From contig NZ_CP071696.1 in NCBI RefSeq assembly GCF_018024495.1, forward strand, positions 1,674,001-1,738,000: a DNA stretch of 64,000 nt. Direction: 5' to 3'. Under the pieces are notes generated by a model that worked only from the letters and a program-made list of their open reading frames with translations, was not told the origin of the DNA and did not search any database. The DNA is from Agromyces archimandritae. Its GTDB lineage: Bacteria > Actinomycetota > Actinomycetes > Actinomycetales > Microbacteriaceae. Shown piece after piece: positions 26,580 to 37,947 of the stretch. How positions within the stretch are numbered: position 1 is the first letter of the stretch; every line of letters starts with the position of its first letter. The translations under genes and the position numbers were made by a program.

Positions 26580-26876
26580 CTATTGCGCGAGGCTTTCTTC
26601 CGTGTGCGAGGTGAGTCCATCCAGGTAGCGCTGGATGGCCTCGGCGCTGTTGGAGAGTGTCGCGATACGCTCCCGGATCGTATCGAGTTGTGCGCGCAGT
26701 TCCGGGGCGACCACCGGGCACGCGCGCAGAGCCGCGCCGTCGGATGCCGCGCACGGCAGCACGGTGCGGATGGCAAGGAGCGTGAGCCCGCCTCGGACAG
26801 CGCGACGATCTGCCGGGCGGTCTGCACGTCGGCGTCGTCGTATTCCCGATCGACCTCCTCAAAACCGAGCAAACCA
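26580..26876 (-). pseudogene. Frameshifted C-terminal remnant of a MerR-family regulator
   Basis: Reading the - strand, FEEVDREYDDADVQTARQ continues to ALSEAG. A one-base shift near 26797 then gives LTLLAIRTVLPCAASDG and the normal C-terminal helix down to the stop at 26580. The LPC segment and dimer helix align with the intact MerR protein at 24950-25315. The N-terminal helix-turn-helix is missing, replaced by the tRNA-Ala terminator region. A sequencing error could explain the shift but not the missing N-terminus. Confidence 0.65.
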
Positions 26877-26882
26877 ACGCAA

Positions 26883-26917
26883 GAACCCTGCCCCCGCAAT
26901 GATGCGGGGCAGGGTTC
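26883..26917 (-). terminator. Terminator of tRNA-Ala transcript
   Basis: GAACCCTGCCCC (26883-26894) pairs perfectly with GGGGCAGGGTTC (26906-26917), a 12-bp stem with an 11-base loop. It lies 18 bp beyond the 3' end of the - strand tRNA-Ala. Confidence 0.75.
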
Positions 26918-26934
26918 GAACATTCAACTTTACG

Positions 26935-27007
26935 TGGAGCCTAGGAGAATCGAACTCCTGACATCCTGCTTGCAAAGCAGGCGCTCTACCAACTGAGCTA
27001 AGGCCCC
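26935..27007 (-). tRNA. tRNA-Ala (TGC)
   Basis: The - strand sequence folds as a 73-base cloverleaf: acceptor GGGGCCT/AGGCTCC with one G-U, D-arm GCTC/GAGC, anticodon stem CCTGC/GCAGG with loop TTTGCAA (anticodon TGC), and T-arm AGGAG/CTCCT with loop TTCGATT. The discriminator is A and no CCA is encoded. Confidence 0.95.
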
Positions 27008-27062
27008 GTGCCCGATCGATTCTAGCGGATGGCCGCAGTCGCTCGGACCGTCCAGGATACCT

Positions 27063-27134
27063 GTCACCCCGGGGTTGACATGACGCAGAGCGCCTGCCAC
27101 GCTGATCCCATGAACGGTAACCCCAGGGGTGACA
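27063..27134 (+). promoter_or_regulatory. Promoter with paired CCCC/GGGG dyads upstream of HTH-ABC operon
   Basis: Two similar dyads flank the region: GTCACCCCGGGGTTGAC (27063-27079) and TAACCCCAGGGGTGACA (27118-27134). TTGACA (27075-27080) with CACGCT (27098-27103) at 17 bp could be the promoter, giving a start between the dyads. Repression by the HTH protein encoded next is inferred. Confidence 0.5.
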
Positions 27135-27138
27135 AAGG

Positions 27139-27561
27139 ATGAACGATCCGGAGTGGATGCGGGTGCTCGCGCACCGCGTGCGCGACGGCGAGCTCGTCGT
27201 GCGGGAGACCATCGCCCGCTTCGAAGCGGCCGGCGTCACCCCCGGGGACCTCGCGCCGCACCTCGCGGACGGGGGCGACCGTCTGTACGCGGCGGCTGCG
27301 GCCGGCGACGACGAGTGGGCCGATGCGTTCGGCGGGCTCCGCTCGGTCGCGCTCATCGCCGCGGAGGTCGGCGCCCTGATGTCGCACCTCGTCGCACGCG
27401 CCGCGAGCATCCGCGGACTGAGCATCGACGGCCTGCTCGACGAGTACAGCGCCGTCACCGTCGCCGAGGCGCTCGGCGTGGCCCGCCAGAAGGTGTACGG
27501 CCTCGCGAAGCCGCACGTCGATCCCGACTATCTCGAACGAAGCCCTTGGAGTGGATCATGA
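27139..27561 (+). CDS. Small helix-turn-helix protein, probable regulator of ABC operon
   Basis: The 140-residue protein is mostly helical. Near its C-terminus SAVTVAEALGVARQKVYGLAK (about 112-132) reads as a helix-turn-helix. No named family is recognised. AAAGG lies just upstream of ATG 27139. It is the first of four genes joined by ATGA overlaps and two palindromic sites precede it, so autoregulation of the exporter operon is likely. Confidence 0.7.
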   Translation: MNDPEWMRVLAHRVRDGELVVRETIARFEAAGVTPGDLAPHLADGGDRLYAAAAAGDDEWADAFGGLRSVALIAAEVGALMSHLVARAASIRGLSIDGLLDEYSAVTVAEALGVARQKVYGLAKPHVDPDYLERSPWSGS

Positions 27562-28238
27562 ACGAACTGCGTGAATCCGTCGCGCTGCCCGATATCGCCG
27601 AGCAGCGATACGTGCACCCCGTCGACCTGCCGGAAGCCCGGAACCCGTATGTCCGCGGGTGGTGGTTCGGCCGGGTGGGCTCCATCCCCGTGGTCGTCGC
27701 CGTCGGAGCCCTCGTGTGGGCGATCGGCGGGAACGTCTTCGGCGTCGCTGCGGCGGCGCTCAGCGTGCTGCTCATCGGTGTGTTCGTGGGCCGGGTGCTC
27801 ACGAATCGCGCCTGGGAGCACATTCCGCGGAAGCGCCAGGACCGGACCCGCGAGCCGTGGAGCACGGCTGCGGCCGCGATCGATGCGGCGGCCCTCGTCG
27901 TCATCGCGCTCGCCGTCCTCATCTCGCTGCAGACGCATCCGCTCCCCGACGAGGTCGTCGCCTACGCAGTCGGGTCGGGGGCCGGCATCGTCCTCCTGCA
28001 GATCGTCGAGCTCGTGGTCGCGGTCCTGCGCGGACGCTCCGGGTGGCGCATGGCGCTCCTCGTCGCGGGCGTCGCGGTGGCGGTCGCACTCGTGGCGGCC
28101 TTCGGGGTTCGGGCCGGCTGGGGCGAAGACCTCGTTATGCCCGCCGTGCTCGGCGCCGTGATCATCGTGCTGGTGCAGCTGGGGTGGTGGGCTGTGACCG
28201 GTCTCGCCTCGCGCCGACGGGATGCGGCCGTCGCATGA
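27558..28238 (+). CDS. Multi-pass membrane protein of ABC operon
   Basis: The 226-residue protein has a polar N-terminus of about 40 residues and six or so hydrophobic helices (first pair about 42-80, then about 108-128, 134-157, 163-183 and 191-212). No conserved catalytic motif is seen. It overlaps the HTH gene and the ATPase gene by 4 bp each. It may be an accessory or immunity-like subunit of the exporter. Confidence 0.75.
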   Translation: MNELRESVALPDIAEQRYVHPVDLPEARNPYVRGWWFGRVGSIPVVVAVGALVWAIGGNVFGVAAAALSVLLIGVFVGRVLTNRAWEHIPRKRQDRTREPWSTAAAAIDAAALVVIALAVLISLQTHPLPDEVVAYAVGSGAGIVLLQIVELVVAVLRGRSGWRMALLVAGVAVAVALVAAFGVRAGWGEDLVMPAVLGAVIIVLVQLGWWAVTGLASRRRDAAVA

Positions 28239-28957
28239 ACGCCGTCGAGGTCACCTCGCTGCGGAAGACGTTCGGCGAGCTCGTCGCCGTCGATCGCGTC
28301 GGGTTCACGGTCGAGCCGGGCGAAGTGTTCGGCATCCTCGGCCCGAACGGGGCCGGCAAGAGCACCACCGTCGAATGCCTGACCGGGGCCATCACCCCGG
28401 ATGCCGGCATGGTGCGCGTGCTCGGCGTCGACCCTGCCGCCGACCGCGCCACGGTGCGCGAGAAGGTCGGCTACCAGCTGCAGTCCGCCGTGCTGCCGGC
28501 GGCACTGCGGGTCGAGGAGGCCATGAGACTGTACGCATCCTTCTACGCGAACCCGCAGCCGATCGGGGAGTTGCTCGAAGCCGTCGGCCTCCGCGAGCAC
28601 CGCAGGCGGCCCTTCGGCAAACTCTCCGGCGGGCAGCAGCAGCGCCTGTCGATCGCCCTCGCCCTCATCGGTTCGCCCGAGGTGGTGGTGCTCGACGAGC
28701 TGACCACGGGGCTCGACCCGCAGGCGCGCCGTGAGGTGTGGGCGCTCGTCGAGCGCGTCAAGGCCCGCGGCGTCACCGTCATCCTCGTCTCGCATTCGCT
28801 CGACGAGGTCGAGCGACTCTGCGACCGGCTCACGATCATCGCGGCGGGCCGGACGAAGTTCATCGGCACTCCCGCCGAACTGCGCGGCGACGCGCGCACC
28901 CTCGAAGACGCCTACGTCACCTATCTCGATGCACACGACCGGAGCGATCGCGCATGA
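28235..28957 (+). CDS. ABC transporter ATP-binding protein (DrrA/ABC-2 type)
   Basis: The 240-residue ATPase has Walker A GPNGAGKST, Q-loop YQLQSAVLP, signature LSGGQQQR, Walker B VVVLDELTTGLDP and H-loop VSHS. The Glu after the Walker B Asp is present. It belongs to the ABC-2 exporter group, which handles drugs, lipids or peptides. It overlaps its neighbours by 4 bp on both sides and works with the permease encoded next. Confidence 0.9.
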   Translation: MNAVEVTSLRKTFGELVAVDRVGFTVEPGEVFGILGPNGAGKSTTVECLTGAITPDAGMVRVLGVDPAADRATVREKVGYQLQSAVLPAALRVEEAMRLYASFYANPQPIGELLEAVGLREHRRRPFGKLSGGQQQRLSIALALIGSPEVVVLDELTTGLDPQARREVWALVERVKARGVTVILVSHSLDEVERLCDRLTIIAAGRTKFIGTPAELRGDARTLEDAYVTYLDAHDRSDRA

Positions 28958-29694
28958 ATGCCCTCCGTACCCTCACCGCGACCGAACTCCGTCTCTTCGC
29001 ACGCACCCCGACGAGCGTCTTCATGGCGCTGCTGCTGCCTTCGCTGCTGCTCGTCCTGCAGGGGTTCGTCATCCCGGGCATGAACGAGCCGATGGCGGGC
29101 GGTTCGCTGCGCACGATCGACCTGCTCATCCCGATCGCGTTCACGGTCGCGCTGCTCAGCGTGGCGGTCATCAACTACCCGACGGCGATCGCCGGCTACC
29201 GGCAGCTGGGCGTGCTGCGACGCCTGGACGTCACGCCCGTCGGCGCACCGCGCGTGCTGTTCGCACAGTGGATCGTGAGCATCCTGTCGTATGCGGCCGC
29301 GGTCGCCGTGACCGGAGCGTTCGCCTTCCTCGCGTTCGGTGCCTCGGTGCCGCGGAACCTCGTGCTCGTGATCGCGATCATCGCGCTCGGTGCGGTGACG
29401 ATGATGGCGGTCGGTTCGATCATCGCGGCGCGGGCGCCGAGTCCGCAGGCCGCGAACGGCATCGGGATGCTCGTCTTCATCGCATCGCTCTACACCGCCG
29501 GGGTGTGGACGCCGGGCGACACGATGCCCGAAACGATGCGGACGGTCTCGGGATTCACGCCGCTCGGCGCGATGAGCCAGTCGCTCACGTCGGCCTGGTA
29601 CGAGGGCACCGCGACGCTTGCGCCCATCCTGGTCATGGGCGCCTGGGCGCTGATCTGCTCGCTCCTCGCCATCCGCCTGTTCCGCTGGCGCTGA
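28954..29694 (+). CDS. ABC-2 type exporter permease
   Basis: The 246-residue permease has six membrane helices and begins MNALRTLTATELRLFARTPTS, typical of ABC-2 permeases, with YRQLGVLRRLDVTP in the first cytosolic loop as in drug exporters of the DrrB group. It forms the channel for the ATPase and ends the four-gene operon. Confidence 0.88.
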   Translation: MNALRTLTATELRLFARTPTSVFMALLLPSLLLVLQGFVIPGMNEPMAGGSLRTIDLLIPIAFTVALLSVAVINYPTAIAGYRQLGVLRRLDVTPVGAPRVLFAQWIVSILSYAAAVAVTGAFAFLAFGASVPRNLVLVIAIIALGAVTMMAVGSIIAARAPSPQAANGIGMLVFIASLYTAGVWTPGDTMPETMRTVSGFTPLGAMSQSLTSAWYEGTATLAPILVMGAWALICSLLAIRLFRWR

Positions 29695-29887
29695 TCGGCG
29701 GCGGGCTCCGCCCTGCGGGTCCGGCCTGCGGGTGGTCCGCGTGCGGCTGCGGTGGATCCGCCACTGCTCCTCCACAGCCGCGTCGCAGGCCGTCGCCATC
29801 CACAGATTCGTCGCTCTCGCCTCGACGGAGCGGGGTTCGTCCATACGCTCGGAGTTCACCGAGACTCCCGACCGTGAGGATGATCCC

Positions 29888-30706
29888 ATGCCGCTCGAAG
29901 GACCCCGCACCACCGACTATGACGCCCCGAACCCGTCCGCACCGGAACCCCCGGATCAGGCTTCGACGGGGGTGCGGCCGACGTCGAAGCGCCGTCTCGT
30001 GCTCGTGCTGGCGCTCCTCGGCGTCCTGGGCATCATCGCCACCGCCGTCAGCAGCTGGGTCGTCGTGGGGGCTTTCGCGCGCGGGTTCTCGACCGTCGCC
30101 GAACTCGGGAAGCCGGTCGCCGCCGCCGTGGTGCCGGAGACGCCGGGCGAGGGGCCGGCCTCGGTCGAGCCGGACGCCGAGCCGCCTGCTGAACCGGCTG
30201 CGGCGGCGGAGCGACGCGATCTGGACTGGGATATGCCGCTTCCGGAGGGCGAGATCCCGTATGTCAGCTTCACTCGCGGCACGGACTGGTCTTTCGGCGC
30301 GGAGCGTCCGGAGTTCGGGACGGACGGGTACCGCAATGAGCAGACCGGCTGCTCGGTCTGGGTGACGTCGGGCGGTGTGGAACTGCCCGCGCCGGATGCT
30401 GAGGAAGGCGACCGGGAGCGGAGCCTTCGCTGGGCGGGAAGCCTGCTGGGAAGGTCGTTCGCCTTCGAGGAGACGGCCGATGCCTCGATCGCCGCCGAAC
30501 ACGGGTCGAACCGTGGGCGCATGGATCTGATCGCGGTGCCGAAGGAGCGCAGCGAAGGTATCAGCGACCTGATCATGACGCGGGTGTTCACGGATTCCGA
30601 CCAGGGTGTGGTCGCCTACGCCGAATGCCCTGACGCCGCTTCGCTGCATCCGACGTTCGAGTACCTCCTGCGGAACGCCTACGTCGTCACCGCCCCGCCC
30701 TTCTGA
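29888..30706 (+). CDS. Single-pass membrane protein with extracellular domain, function unknown
   Basis: The 272-residue product has a Pro/acidic cytosolic N-terminus (about 1-38), a Lys/Arg-flanked membrane helix (about 41-65, RLVLVLALLGVLGIIATAVSS), an Ala/Pro/Glu linker and an extracellular domain of about 170 residues with two conserved-looking Cys (QTGCSVWV and YAECPDA). GAGGA upstream supports ATG 29888. No named family is recognised. About 190 bp of non-coding DNA separates it from the ABC operon. Confidence 0.75.
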   Translation: MPLEGPRTTDYDAPNPSAPEPPDQASTGVRPTSKRRLVLVLALLGVLGIIATAVSSWVVVGAFARGFSTVAELGKPVAAAVVPETPGEGPASVEPDAEPPAEPAAAAERRDLDWDMPLPEGEIPYVSFTRGTDWSFGAERPEFGTDGYRNEQTGCSVWVTSGGVELPAPDAEEGDRERSLRWAGSLLGRSFAFEETADASIAAEHGSNRGRMDLIAVPKERSEGISDLIMTRVFTDSDQGVVAYAECPDAASLHPTFEYLLRNAYVVTAPPF

Positions 30707-30878
30707 GCCCGGGGCATCCACCCCGAGGCAAGGCGATGCCTCAAACTCCCCGCATCGGCCCGCGCGGCGCATCACCCGCATCCACGATGCGGTGCGACGC
30801 CGCCCTCGCCACACGCTCCACCCGAGCACCCCACGCACACGCCGGGCAAGAACCGGCGGACACTCGAATACGAACGAG
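30707..30878. other. Non-coding spacer before tRNA-Ile terminator
   Basis: I see no credible gene, promoter or repeat in this stretch. Short open frames overlap the tRNA on the opposite strand and look like chance. Confidence 0.5.
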
Positions 30879-30911
30879 AAACCCCCCGTCCGCGATGCGG
30901 ACAGGGGGTTC
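30879..30911 (-). terminator. Terminator of tRNA-Ile transcript
   Basis: The arms AACCCCC...GTCCGC and GCGGAC...GGGGGTT pair around the loop GAT, with one unpaired base on each side. It begins about 11 bp beyond the tRNA 3' end on the - strand. Confidence 0.75.
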
Positions 30912-30921
30912 CCGTTTCGAG

Positions 30922-30995
30922 TGGGGCTACCAGGACTTGAACCTGGGACCTCTTCGTTATCAGCGAAGCGCTCTAACCGCCTGAGCTATAGCCCC
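30922..30995 (-). tRNA. tRNA-Ile (GAT)
   Basis: The 74-base - strand cloverleaf has acceptor GGGGCTA/TAGCCCC, anticodon loop CTGATAA with anticodon GAT, a T-arm with TTCAAGT loop, and discriminator A. No CCA is encoded. tRNA-Ile just downstream of the gyrA-DUF3566 genes is a common actinobacterial arrangement. Confidence 0.95.
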
Positions 30996-31048
30996 GAGAA
31001 TCGGCCGAGTGCTAGATTACCCGACCGATGCGGAAACGACGAATCGTG

Positions 31049-31453
31049 TCAGTTGTTGGTGAAGCCGACGAGGATGCCGCCGGTGATGCGGACGCTCAGG
31101 TTGTAGAGCGCGGCGAGGACGGCGCCGAGGGCTGTGGTGACGACGAGGTTGAGCAGCGCGGTGATGAGCGCGAAGCCCATGACGTTGCCGAGCGACAGGA
31201 ACGACATGAGGTCGGTGCCGGAGCCGGCGACGTCGCGGACGAGTTCGTCGACTTTCTGGAAGACGTTGGTGGACAGCAGCACCGTGTAGATCAGGAACGA
31301 GGCGACGATGCTGACGATCGCGAGGCACACGGCGACGAGGAACGACAGTTTCACGGCCGACCAGAAGTCGATGTAGACGAGGCGCAGCCGCACCTGCTTG
31401 GCGGGTGTGCGCCGGGTCGACTTCTTCGCGAGCTTCTCGGCGATGCTACTCAT
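31049..31453 (-). CDS. DUF3566 membrane protein
   Basis: The 134-residue protein has a basic N-terminus and two long hydrophobic segments (about 34-62 and 95-128), with the family start [21 protein letters not shown] and end GALYNLSV-like ([13 protein letters not shown]). DUF3566 proteins are actinobacterial membrane proteins of unknown role that regularly follow gyrA. Start ATG 31453 overlaps the gyrA stop by 4 bp. Confidence 0.9.
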   Translation of the reverse strand: MSSIAEKLAKKSTRRTPAKQVRLRLVYIDFWSAVKLSFLVAVCLAIVSIVASFLIYTVLLSTNVFQKVDELVRDVAGSGTDLMSFLSLGNVMGFALITALLNLVVTTALGAVLAALYNLSVRITGGILVGFTNN

Positions 31454-34020
31454 TCAGCTGACTCCTCCCCCGATGCCGCGGGGGCCTCGGTTGCTTCATC
31501 CGCCAGGCCCAGGTTCCGCTCGGAGTTCCTGGCGACGGCGATGATGCGGTCCTGCTCCGCGAATTTCGCGAAGACCACACCCATCGTGTCACGCCCCTTC
31601 GCGGGCACTTCGGCGACGTCAGAGCGTACCACCTTGCCGCTGGCAAGAACCACAAGGACCTCGTCGTCGTCGTGCACGATGAGGGCGCCGGCGAGGTCGC
31701 CGCGGTCGTCGGAGAGCTTGGCGACCTTGATACCGAGCCCGCCGCGGTTCTGCAGGCGGTACTGGGCGACGTCGGTGCGCTTGGCGTATCCGCCTTCGGT
31801 GACGACGAAGACGTAGGGGCGGCCGTCTTCGGCGGCGTCCTCCTCGCCGGATGCGGGCACGACGGCCGCTTCGAGGAGTTCGTCGCCATCGCGGAACGAC
31901 ATGCCCTTCACGCCCGAAGTGGATCGGCCCATGGGGCGGAGGGCGTCGTCGTGGGCGGCGAAGCGCAGCGACATGCCCTTGCGGGAGACGAGGAGGATCT
32001 CGTCGCCCTCATCGACGAGCATCGCGGAGACGAGTTCGTCGCCGTCGCGCAGTTTGATCGCGATGATGCCGCGGGAGCGGTTGGTGTCGTACTCCTCGAG
32101 GGCGGACTTCTTCACGAGGCCGTCGCGGGTGGCGAGGACGAGGAACTTCGCAGCCTGGTAGTCGCGCAGGTCGAGGATCTCGGCGACCTCTTCGTCGGGC
32201 TGGAGTTCGAGGAGGTTCGCGAGGTGCTGACCCTTGGCGTCGCGCCCGCCCTCCTGGATCTCGTAGGCCTTCGCACGGTACACGCGGCCCATGTTCGTGA
32301 AGAACAGCAGCCAGTGGTGGGTGGTGGTGACGAAGAAGTGCTCGACGACGTCGTCGGCGCGCAGCTGGGCGCCCTTGACGCCCTTGCCGCCGCGGTGCTG
32401 CGAGCGGTAGTTGTCGCTGCGGGTGCGCTTGACGTAGCCGCCGCGGGTGACGGTGACGACCATCTCTTCTTCGGGGATGAGGTCTTCGATCGACATGTCC
32501 CCGTCGAAGCCGGGCATGATGTGCGTGCGGCGCTCGTCGCCGTATTTGCCGACGACCTCGGCGAGCTCTTCGGAGACGATGCCCCGCTGACGGGTCTCGT
32601 CGGCGAGGATCGCCTGGTATTCGGCGATCTCCCGCTCGAGTTCAGCGAGCCTGTCGAGGATCTTCTGGCGTTCGAGGGCGGCCAGCCGACGCAGCTGCAT
32701 CGTGAGGATGGCATCTGCCTGGAGGGTATCGACGCCGAGCAGCTCGATGAGGCCTTCCCGGGCGGCATCCACGTCGGGGGATCGACGGATGAGCGCGATG
32801 ACCTCGTCGAGCATGTCGAGTGCGAGGGCGTAGCCGCGCTGGATGTGCGCGTCGGCTTCGGCCTTCTTCAGGCGGAACTTCGTGCGGCGCACGATGACGT
32901 CGACCTGGTGGTCGACCCAGTGCGCGATGAAGCCGTCGATGGAGAGCGTGCGGGGCACGCCGTCGACGATCGCGAGCATGTTGGCGCCGAAGTTGTCCTG
33001 CAGCTGGGTGTGCTTGTACAGGTTGTTCAGCACGACCTTGGCGACGGCGTCGCGCTTCAGCACGATGACGAGGCGCTGGCCGGTGCGGCCGGAGGTTTCG
33101 TCGCGGATGTCGGCGATGCCCGAGATCTTGCCGTCCTTGACGAGGTCGGCGATCTTGATGGCGAGGTTGTCGGGGTTGACCTGGTAGGGCAGTTCGGTGA
33201 CGACGAGGCAGGTGCGGCCGTGGATCTCCTCGACGCTGACGACGGCGCGCATGGTGATGGATCCGCGGCCGGTGCGGTAGGTGTCGAGGATGCCCTTGGT
33301 GCCGAGGATCTGCGCACCGGTCGGGAAGTCGGGGCCCTTGATGCGCTGGATGAGCGCTTCCTGCAGTTCTTCGCGGGTGGCCTCGGGGTGCTCGAGGTAC
33401 CACTGGGCGCCTTCGGCGACCTCGCGGAGGTTGTGCGGGGGGATGTTCGTGGCCATGCCGACGGCGATGCCGACGGAGCCGTTGACGAGCAGGTTCGGGA
33501 TGCGTGCGGGCAGGATCGACGGTTCCTGCGTGTGGCCGTCGTAGTTGTCCTGGAAGTCGACGGTGTCCTCGTCGATGTCGCGAACCATCTCGAGGGCGAG
33601 CGGCGCCATCTTGGTCTCGGTGTATCGGGGGGCGGCGGCCCCGTCGTTGCCGGGCGAGCCGAAGTTTCCCTGCCCGAGCGCGAGCGGGTACCGCATCGAC
33701 CACGGCTGGACGAGGCGGACGAGGGCGTCGTAGATGGCCGAGTCGCCGTGCGGGTGGAACTGGCCCATGACGTCGCCGACGACGCGCGCGCACTTCGAGA
33801 AGGCCTTGTCGGGGCGGTAGCCGCCGTCGTACATGGCGTAGATGACGCGGCGGTGCACGGGCTTCAGCCCGTCGCGCACCTCGGGCAGGGCACGGCCGAC
33901 GATGACGCTCATGGCGTAGTCGAGGTAGGACCGCTGCATCTCGAGCTGCAGGTCGACCTGGTCGATCCGGCCGTGGATGCCCGGGCCGTCCGTCTCGTCG
34001 GGGGTGATCTCGTCAGTCAT
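31450..34020 (-). CDS. gyrA: DNA gyrase subunit A
   Basis: The 856-residue subunit cuts and rejoins DNA. The catalytic Tyr133 lies in AAAPRYTE. The quinolone-resistance region [13 protein letters not shown] keeps Ser94 and Asp98, the fluoroquinolone-sensitive residues. The GyrA-box-like [10 protein letters not shown] and beta-pinwheel repeats fill the C-terminus, followed by a short acidic tail. It lies 49 bp downstream of gyrB in the same operon. Confidence 0.97.
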   Translation of the reverse strand: MTDEITPDETDGPGIHGRIDQVDLQLEMQRSYLDYAMSVIVGRALPEVRDGLKPVHRRVIYAMYDGGYRPDKAFSKCARVVGDVMGQFHPHGDSAIYDALVRLVQPWSMRYPLALGQGNFGSPGNDGAAAPRYTETKMAPLALEMVRDIDEDTVDFQDNYDGHTQEPSILPARIPNLLVNGSVGIAVGMATNIPPHNLREVAEGAQWYLEHPEATREELQEALIQRIKGPDFPTGAQILGTKGILDTYRTGRGSITMRAVVSVEEIHGRTCLVVTELPYQVNPDNLAIKIADLVKDGKISGIADIRDETSGRTGQRLVIVLKRDAVAKVVLNNLYKHTQLQDNFGANMLAIVDGVPRTLSIDGFIAHWVDHQVDVIVRRTKFRLKKAEADAHIQRGYALALDMLDEVIALIRRSPDVDAAREGLIELLGVDTLQADAILTMQLRRLAALERQKILDRLAELEREIAEYQAILADETRQRGIVSEELAEVVGKYGDERRTHIMPGFDGDMSIEDLIPEEEMVVTVTRGGYVKRTRSDNYRSQHRGGKGVKGAQLRADDVVEHFFVTTTHHWLLFFTNMGRVYRAKAYEIQEGGRDAKGQHLANLLELQPDEEVAEILDLRDYQAAKFLVLATRDGLVKKSALEEYDTNRSRGIIAIKLRDGDELVSAMLVDEGDEILLVSRKGMSLRFAAHDDALRPMGRSTSGVKGMSFRDGDELLEAAVVPASGEEDAAEDGRPYVFVVTEGGYAKRTDVAQYRLQNRGGLGIKVAKLSDDRGDLAGALIVHDDDEVLVVLASGKVVRSDVAEVPAKGRDTMGVVFAKFAEQDRIIAVARNSERNLGLADEATEAPAASGEESAE

Positions 34021-34069
34021 CGCTCTTCTTCTTCTCGGATCCGCGGGTCTCGTCTCTCACGCTGGCGCG

Positions 34070-36184
<2,115 letters not shown>

Positions 36185-36205
36185 TCAGTGACCGATTTTG
36201 CCTCC

Positions 36206-36700
36206 TCAGCCATAGGTATCGCGCGGACCGCGCCCTGGAACCGATCTGGGACCCCTTTTCCAGGATGGGGCGTCGGGCCCCTGGAAGCGCATCGATTCCA
36301 CGCCCGAATCCGGGAAGCGGTCGACGACCCGTGAGACGAGCTCGGTGCGCATCAGCCGGAGCTGCGTCGCCCACGCCGTCGACTCGCATCGAACCGTCAT
36401 CATCCCGCCCTCGATGCCGACCGGTTCGGAGTGCTTCGCGATCTCCGCACCGGCGACCTCGGGCCAGGATGCGAGCAGTTCGTGCCGGGCGAGCGGCGCC
36501 GTCCAGCCGAGCTGGGTCGTCAAGGCGTCGAGGGCATCCCCGAGGGCGCGCGGATCGCGCCCCGGCGCGAAGGGGAGCTCGGCTTCGGGCGTGCGGCGCT
36601 CCCGCCGCCGCCGGCTCGGCGCACGACCGTCACCGCCGAATATCTCGCGGAAATGGCGGTAGACGCGCTCCGCCTCCGTCTGGGGGCCGGGCTCAGGCAT
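36206..36700 (-). CDS. dciA: DUF721/DciA-family protein
   Basis: The 164-residue protein has the DUF721 domain in residues about 50-150 (WPEVAGAEIAKHSEPVGIEGGMMTVRCESTAWATQLRLM). DciA is the ancestral loader of the replicative helicase in many bacteria, and its position between recF and gyrB is conserved in actinobacteria. ATG 36700 with GGAGGGAGG upstream is preferred over an ATG at 36751 inside recF. It overlaps the recF stop by 8 bp. Confidence 0.88.
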   Translation of the reverse strand: MPEPGPQTEAERVYRHFREIFGGDGRAPSRRRRERRTPEAELPFAPGRDPRALGDALDALTTQLGWTAPLARHELLASWPEVAGAEIAKHSEPVGIEGGMMTVRCESTAWATQLRLMRTELVSRVVDRFPDSGVESMRFQGPDAPSWKRGPRSVPGRGPRDTYG

Positions 36701-37901
36701 CCGTGCCTCCCTCCTCGGCGGCATCCGCGTCGCCCGACTCGATCCTGCCACCGTCGATGTGCACGAGCCGAGCCGAGAGGGACTCCGGCACGTCCTCGAG
36801 CACGGCGGCCGTGATCAGCACCTGCTCGAACCCCGAGATCGCCGCGGCGAGTCGCTCGCGCCGGGTGCGATCGAGCTCGGCGAACACATCGTCGAGCACG
36901 AGGATCGGGTCGCCCGACGGCGCATCGCTCCGCAACAGCTCGGCGCCGGCCAACCGGAGCGCGAGGGCCAGCGACCACGACTCGCCGTGACTCGCATACC
37001 CCTTCGCCGGAAGCCCGCCGAGTTCCAGCAGCACGTCGTCGCGATGCGGGCCGGCCAAGGTGACGCCGCGCTCGAGCTCGCGCGGGCGAAGTGCGGCGAG
37101 GGCCGTGCGGAAGCGCGCCGCCGTATCGGCAGAGTGCGACCCGGCATCCACCGCGGCGCCCTCGGGGACCCGCGATGCGGCCGGCTCGTCGTCGACGATA
37201 GCCCCGTCGATGGAGAGGAGGGGTCGAATGCGCGGCTCGTGGTCGGCGTCGACGATCGCGTGATAGGCGCGGCGCAGGGGCTCGTCGAGGGCGCGGATGA
37301 CGCTCGTGCGCTGATCGATGAGCTCCGTGCCGAGCTCGATGAGGCGTTCGTCCCAGATATCGAGCGTCGACAGCCCCGAGGCCGGGATGCCGCGTGCGCG
37401 CGCCGACTTCAGCAGCGAGTTGCGCTGCTTCAGCACGCGCTCGTAGTCCGCCATGACACCGGAGAGCCGCGGGGTGAGCTGGACGAGGAGCTCGTCGAGC
37501 ATCCGCCGCCGTACGGAGGGCTCGCCGCGCACGATCGCGAGATCTTCCGGCGCGAACAGCACGCTGTGGCAGTATCGCGGCAGCTCGCGGGGCTTGGACG
37601 GGGCACGGTTGATCTGCGCCCGGTTCGCGCCCTGCCGGTTCAGCTGCACCTCGACGAGCACGTCGCGGCCGTCGTGGCGGAGCAGCGCACGGATGATCGC
37701 CGCATCGGCGCCCGCGCGGATCAGCGGCTGATCGCTCGAGACCCGGTGCGAACCGAGCGTGGAGAGGTAGCCGATCGACTCGACGAGGTTCGTCTTGCCC
37801 TGACCGTTCCGGCCGACGAGCACGGTCGCACCCGGCTCCAGCTCGAGCTCGGCGCGCCCGTAGTTGCGCCAGTCGGTGAGGGAGAGTCGGGCGACGTGCA
37901 C
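36693..37901 (-). CDS. recF: DNA repair/replication ATPase RecF
   Basis: The 402-residue SMC-like ATPase has Walker A GRNGQGKTN near residue 34, signature-like ESWSLALALRLAG and Walker B PILVLDDVFAELD. RecF loads RecA at gaps with RecO/R. GTG 37901 (VHVARLSLTDWRNY) is the start. It lies 46 bp downstream of dnaN. Confidence 0.95.
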   Translation of the reverse strand: MHVARLSLTDWRNYGRAELELEPGATVLVGRNGQGKTNLVESIGYLSTLGSHRVSSDQPLIRAGADAAIIRALLRHDGRDVLVEVQLNRQGANRAQINRAPSKPRELPRYCHSVLFAPEDLAIVRGEPSVRRRMLDELLVQLTPRLSGVMADYERVLKQRNSLLKSARARGIPASGLSTLDIWDERLIELGTELIDQRTSVIRALDEPLRRAYHAIVDADHEPRIRPLLSIDGAIVDDEPAASRVPEGAAVDAGSHSADTAARFRTALAALRPRELERGVTLAGPHRDDVLLELGGLPAKGYASHGESWSLALALRLAGAELLRSDAPSGDPILVLDDVFAELDRTRRERLAAAISGFEQVLITAAVLEDVPESLSARLVHIDGGRIESGDADAAEEGGTDA

Positions 37902-37947
37902 GGATCCACGCTACCTGCGACCGCCGACACCCGCGTCGGCCGGGCGC

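Noticed and set aside
30736..31106. Open frames on + strand across tRNA-Ile
   Set aside because: They overlap a clear tRNA and its terminator and have no ribosome site or family match.
31450..34020. Fluoroquinolone-resistance change in gyrA
   Set aside because: The resistance region keeps Ser94 and Asp98 in [10 protein letters not shown], the wild-type residues.
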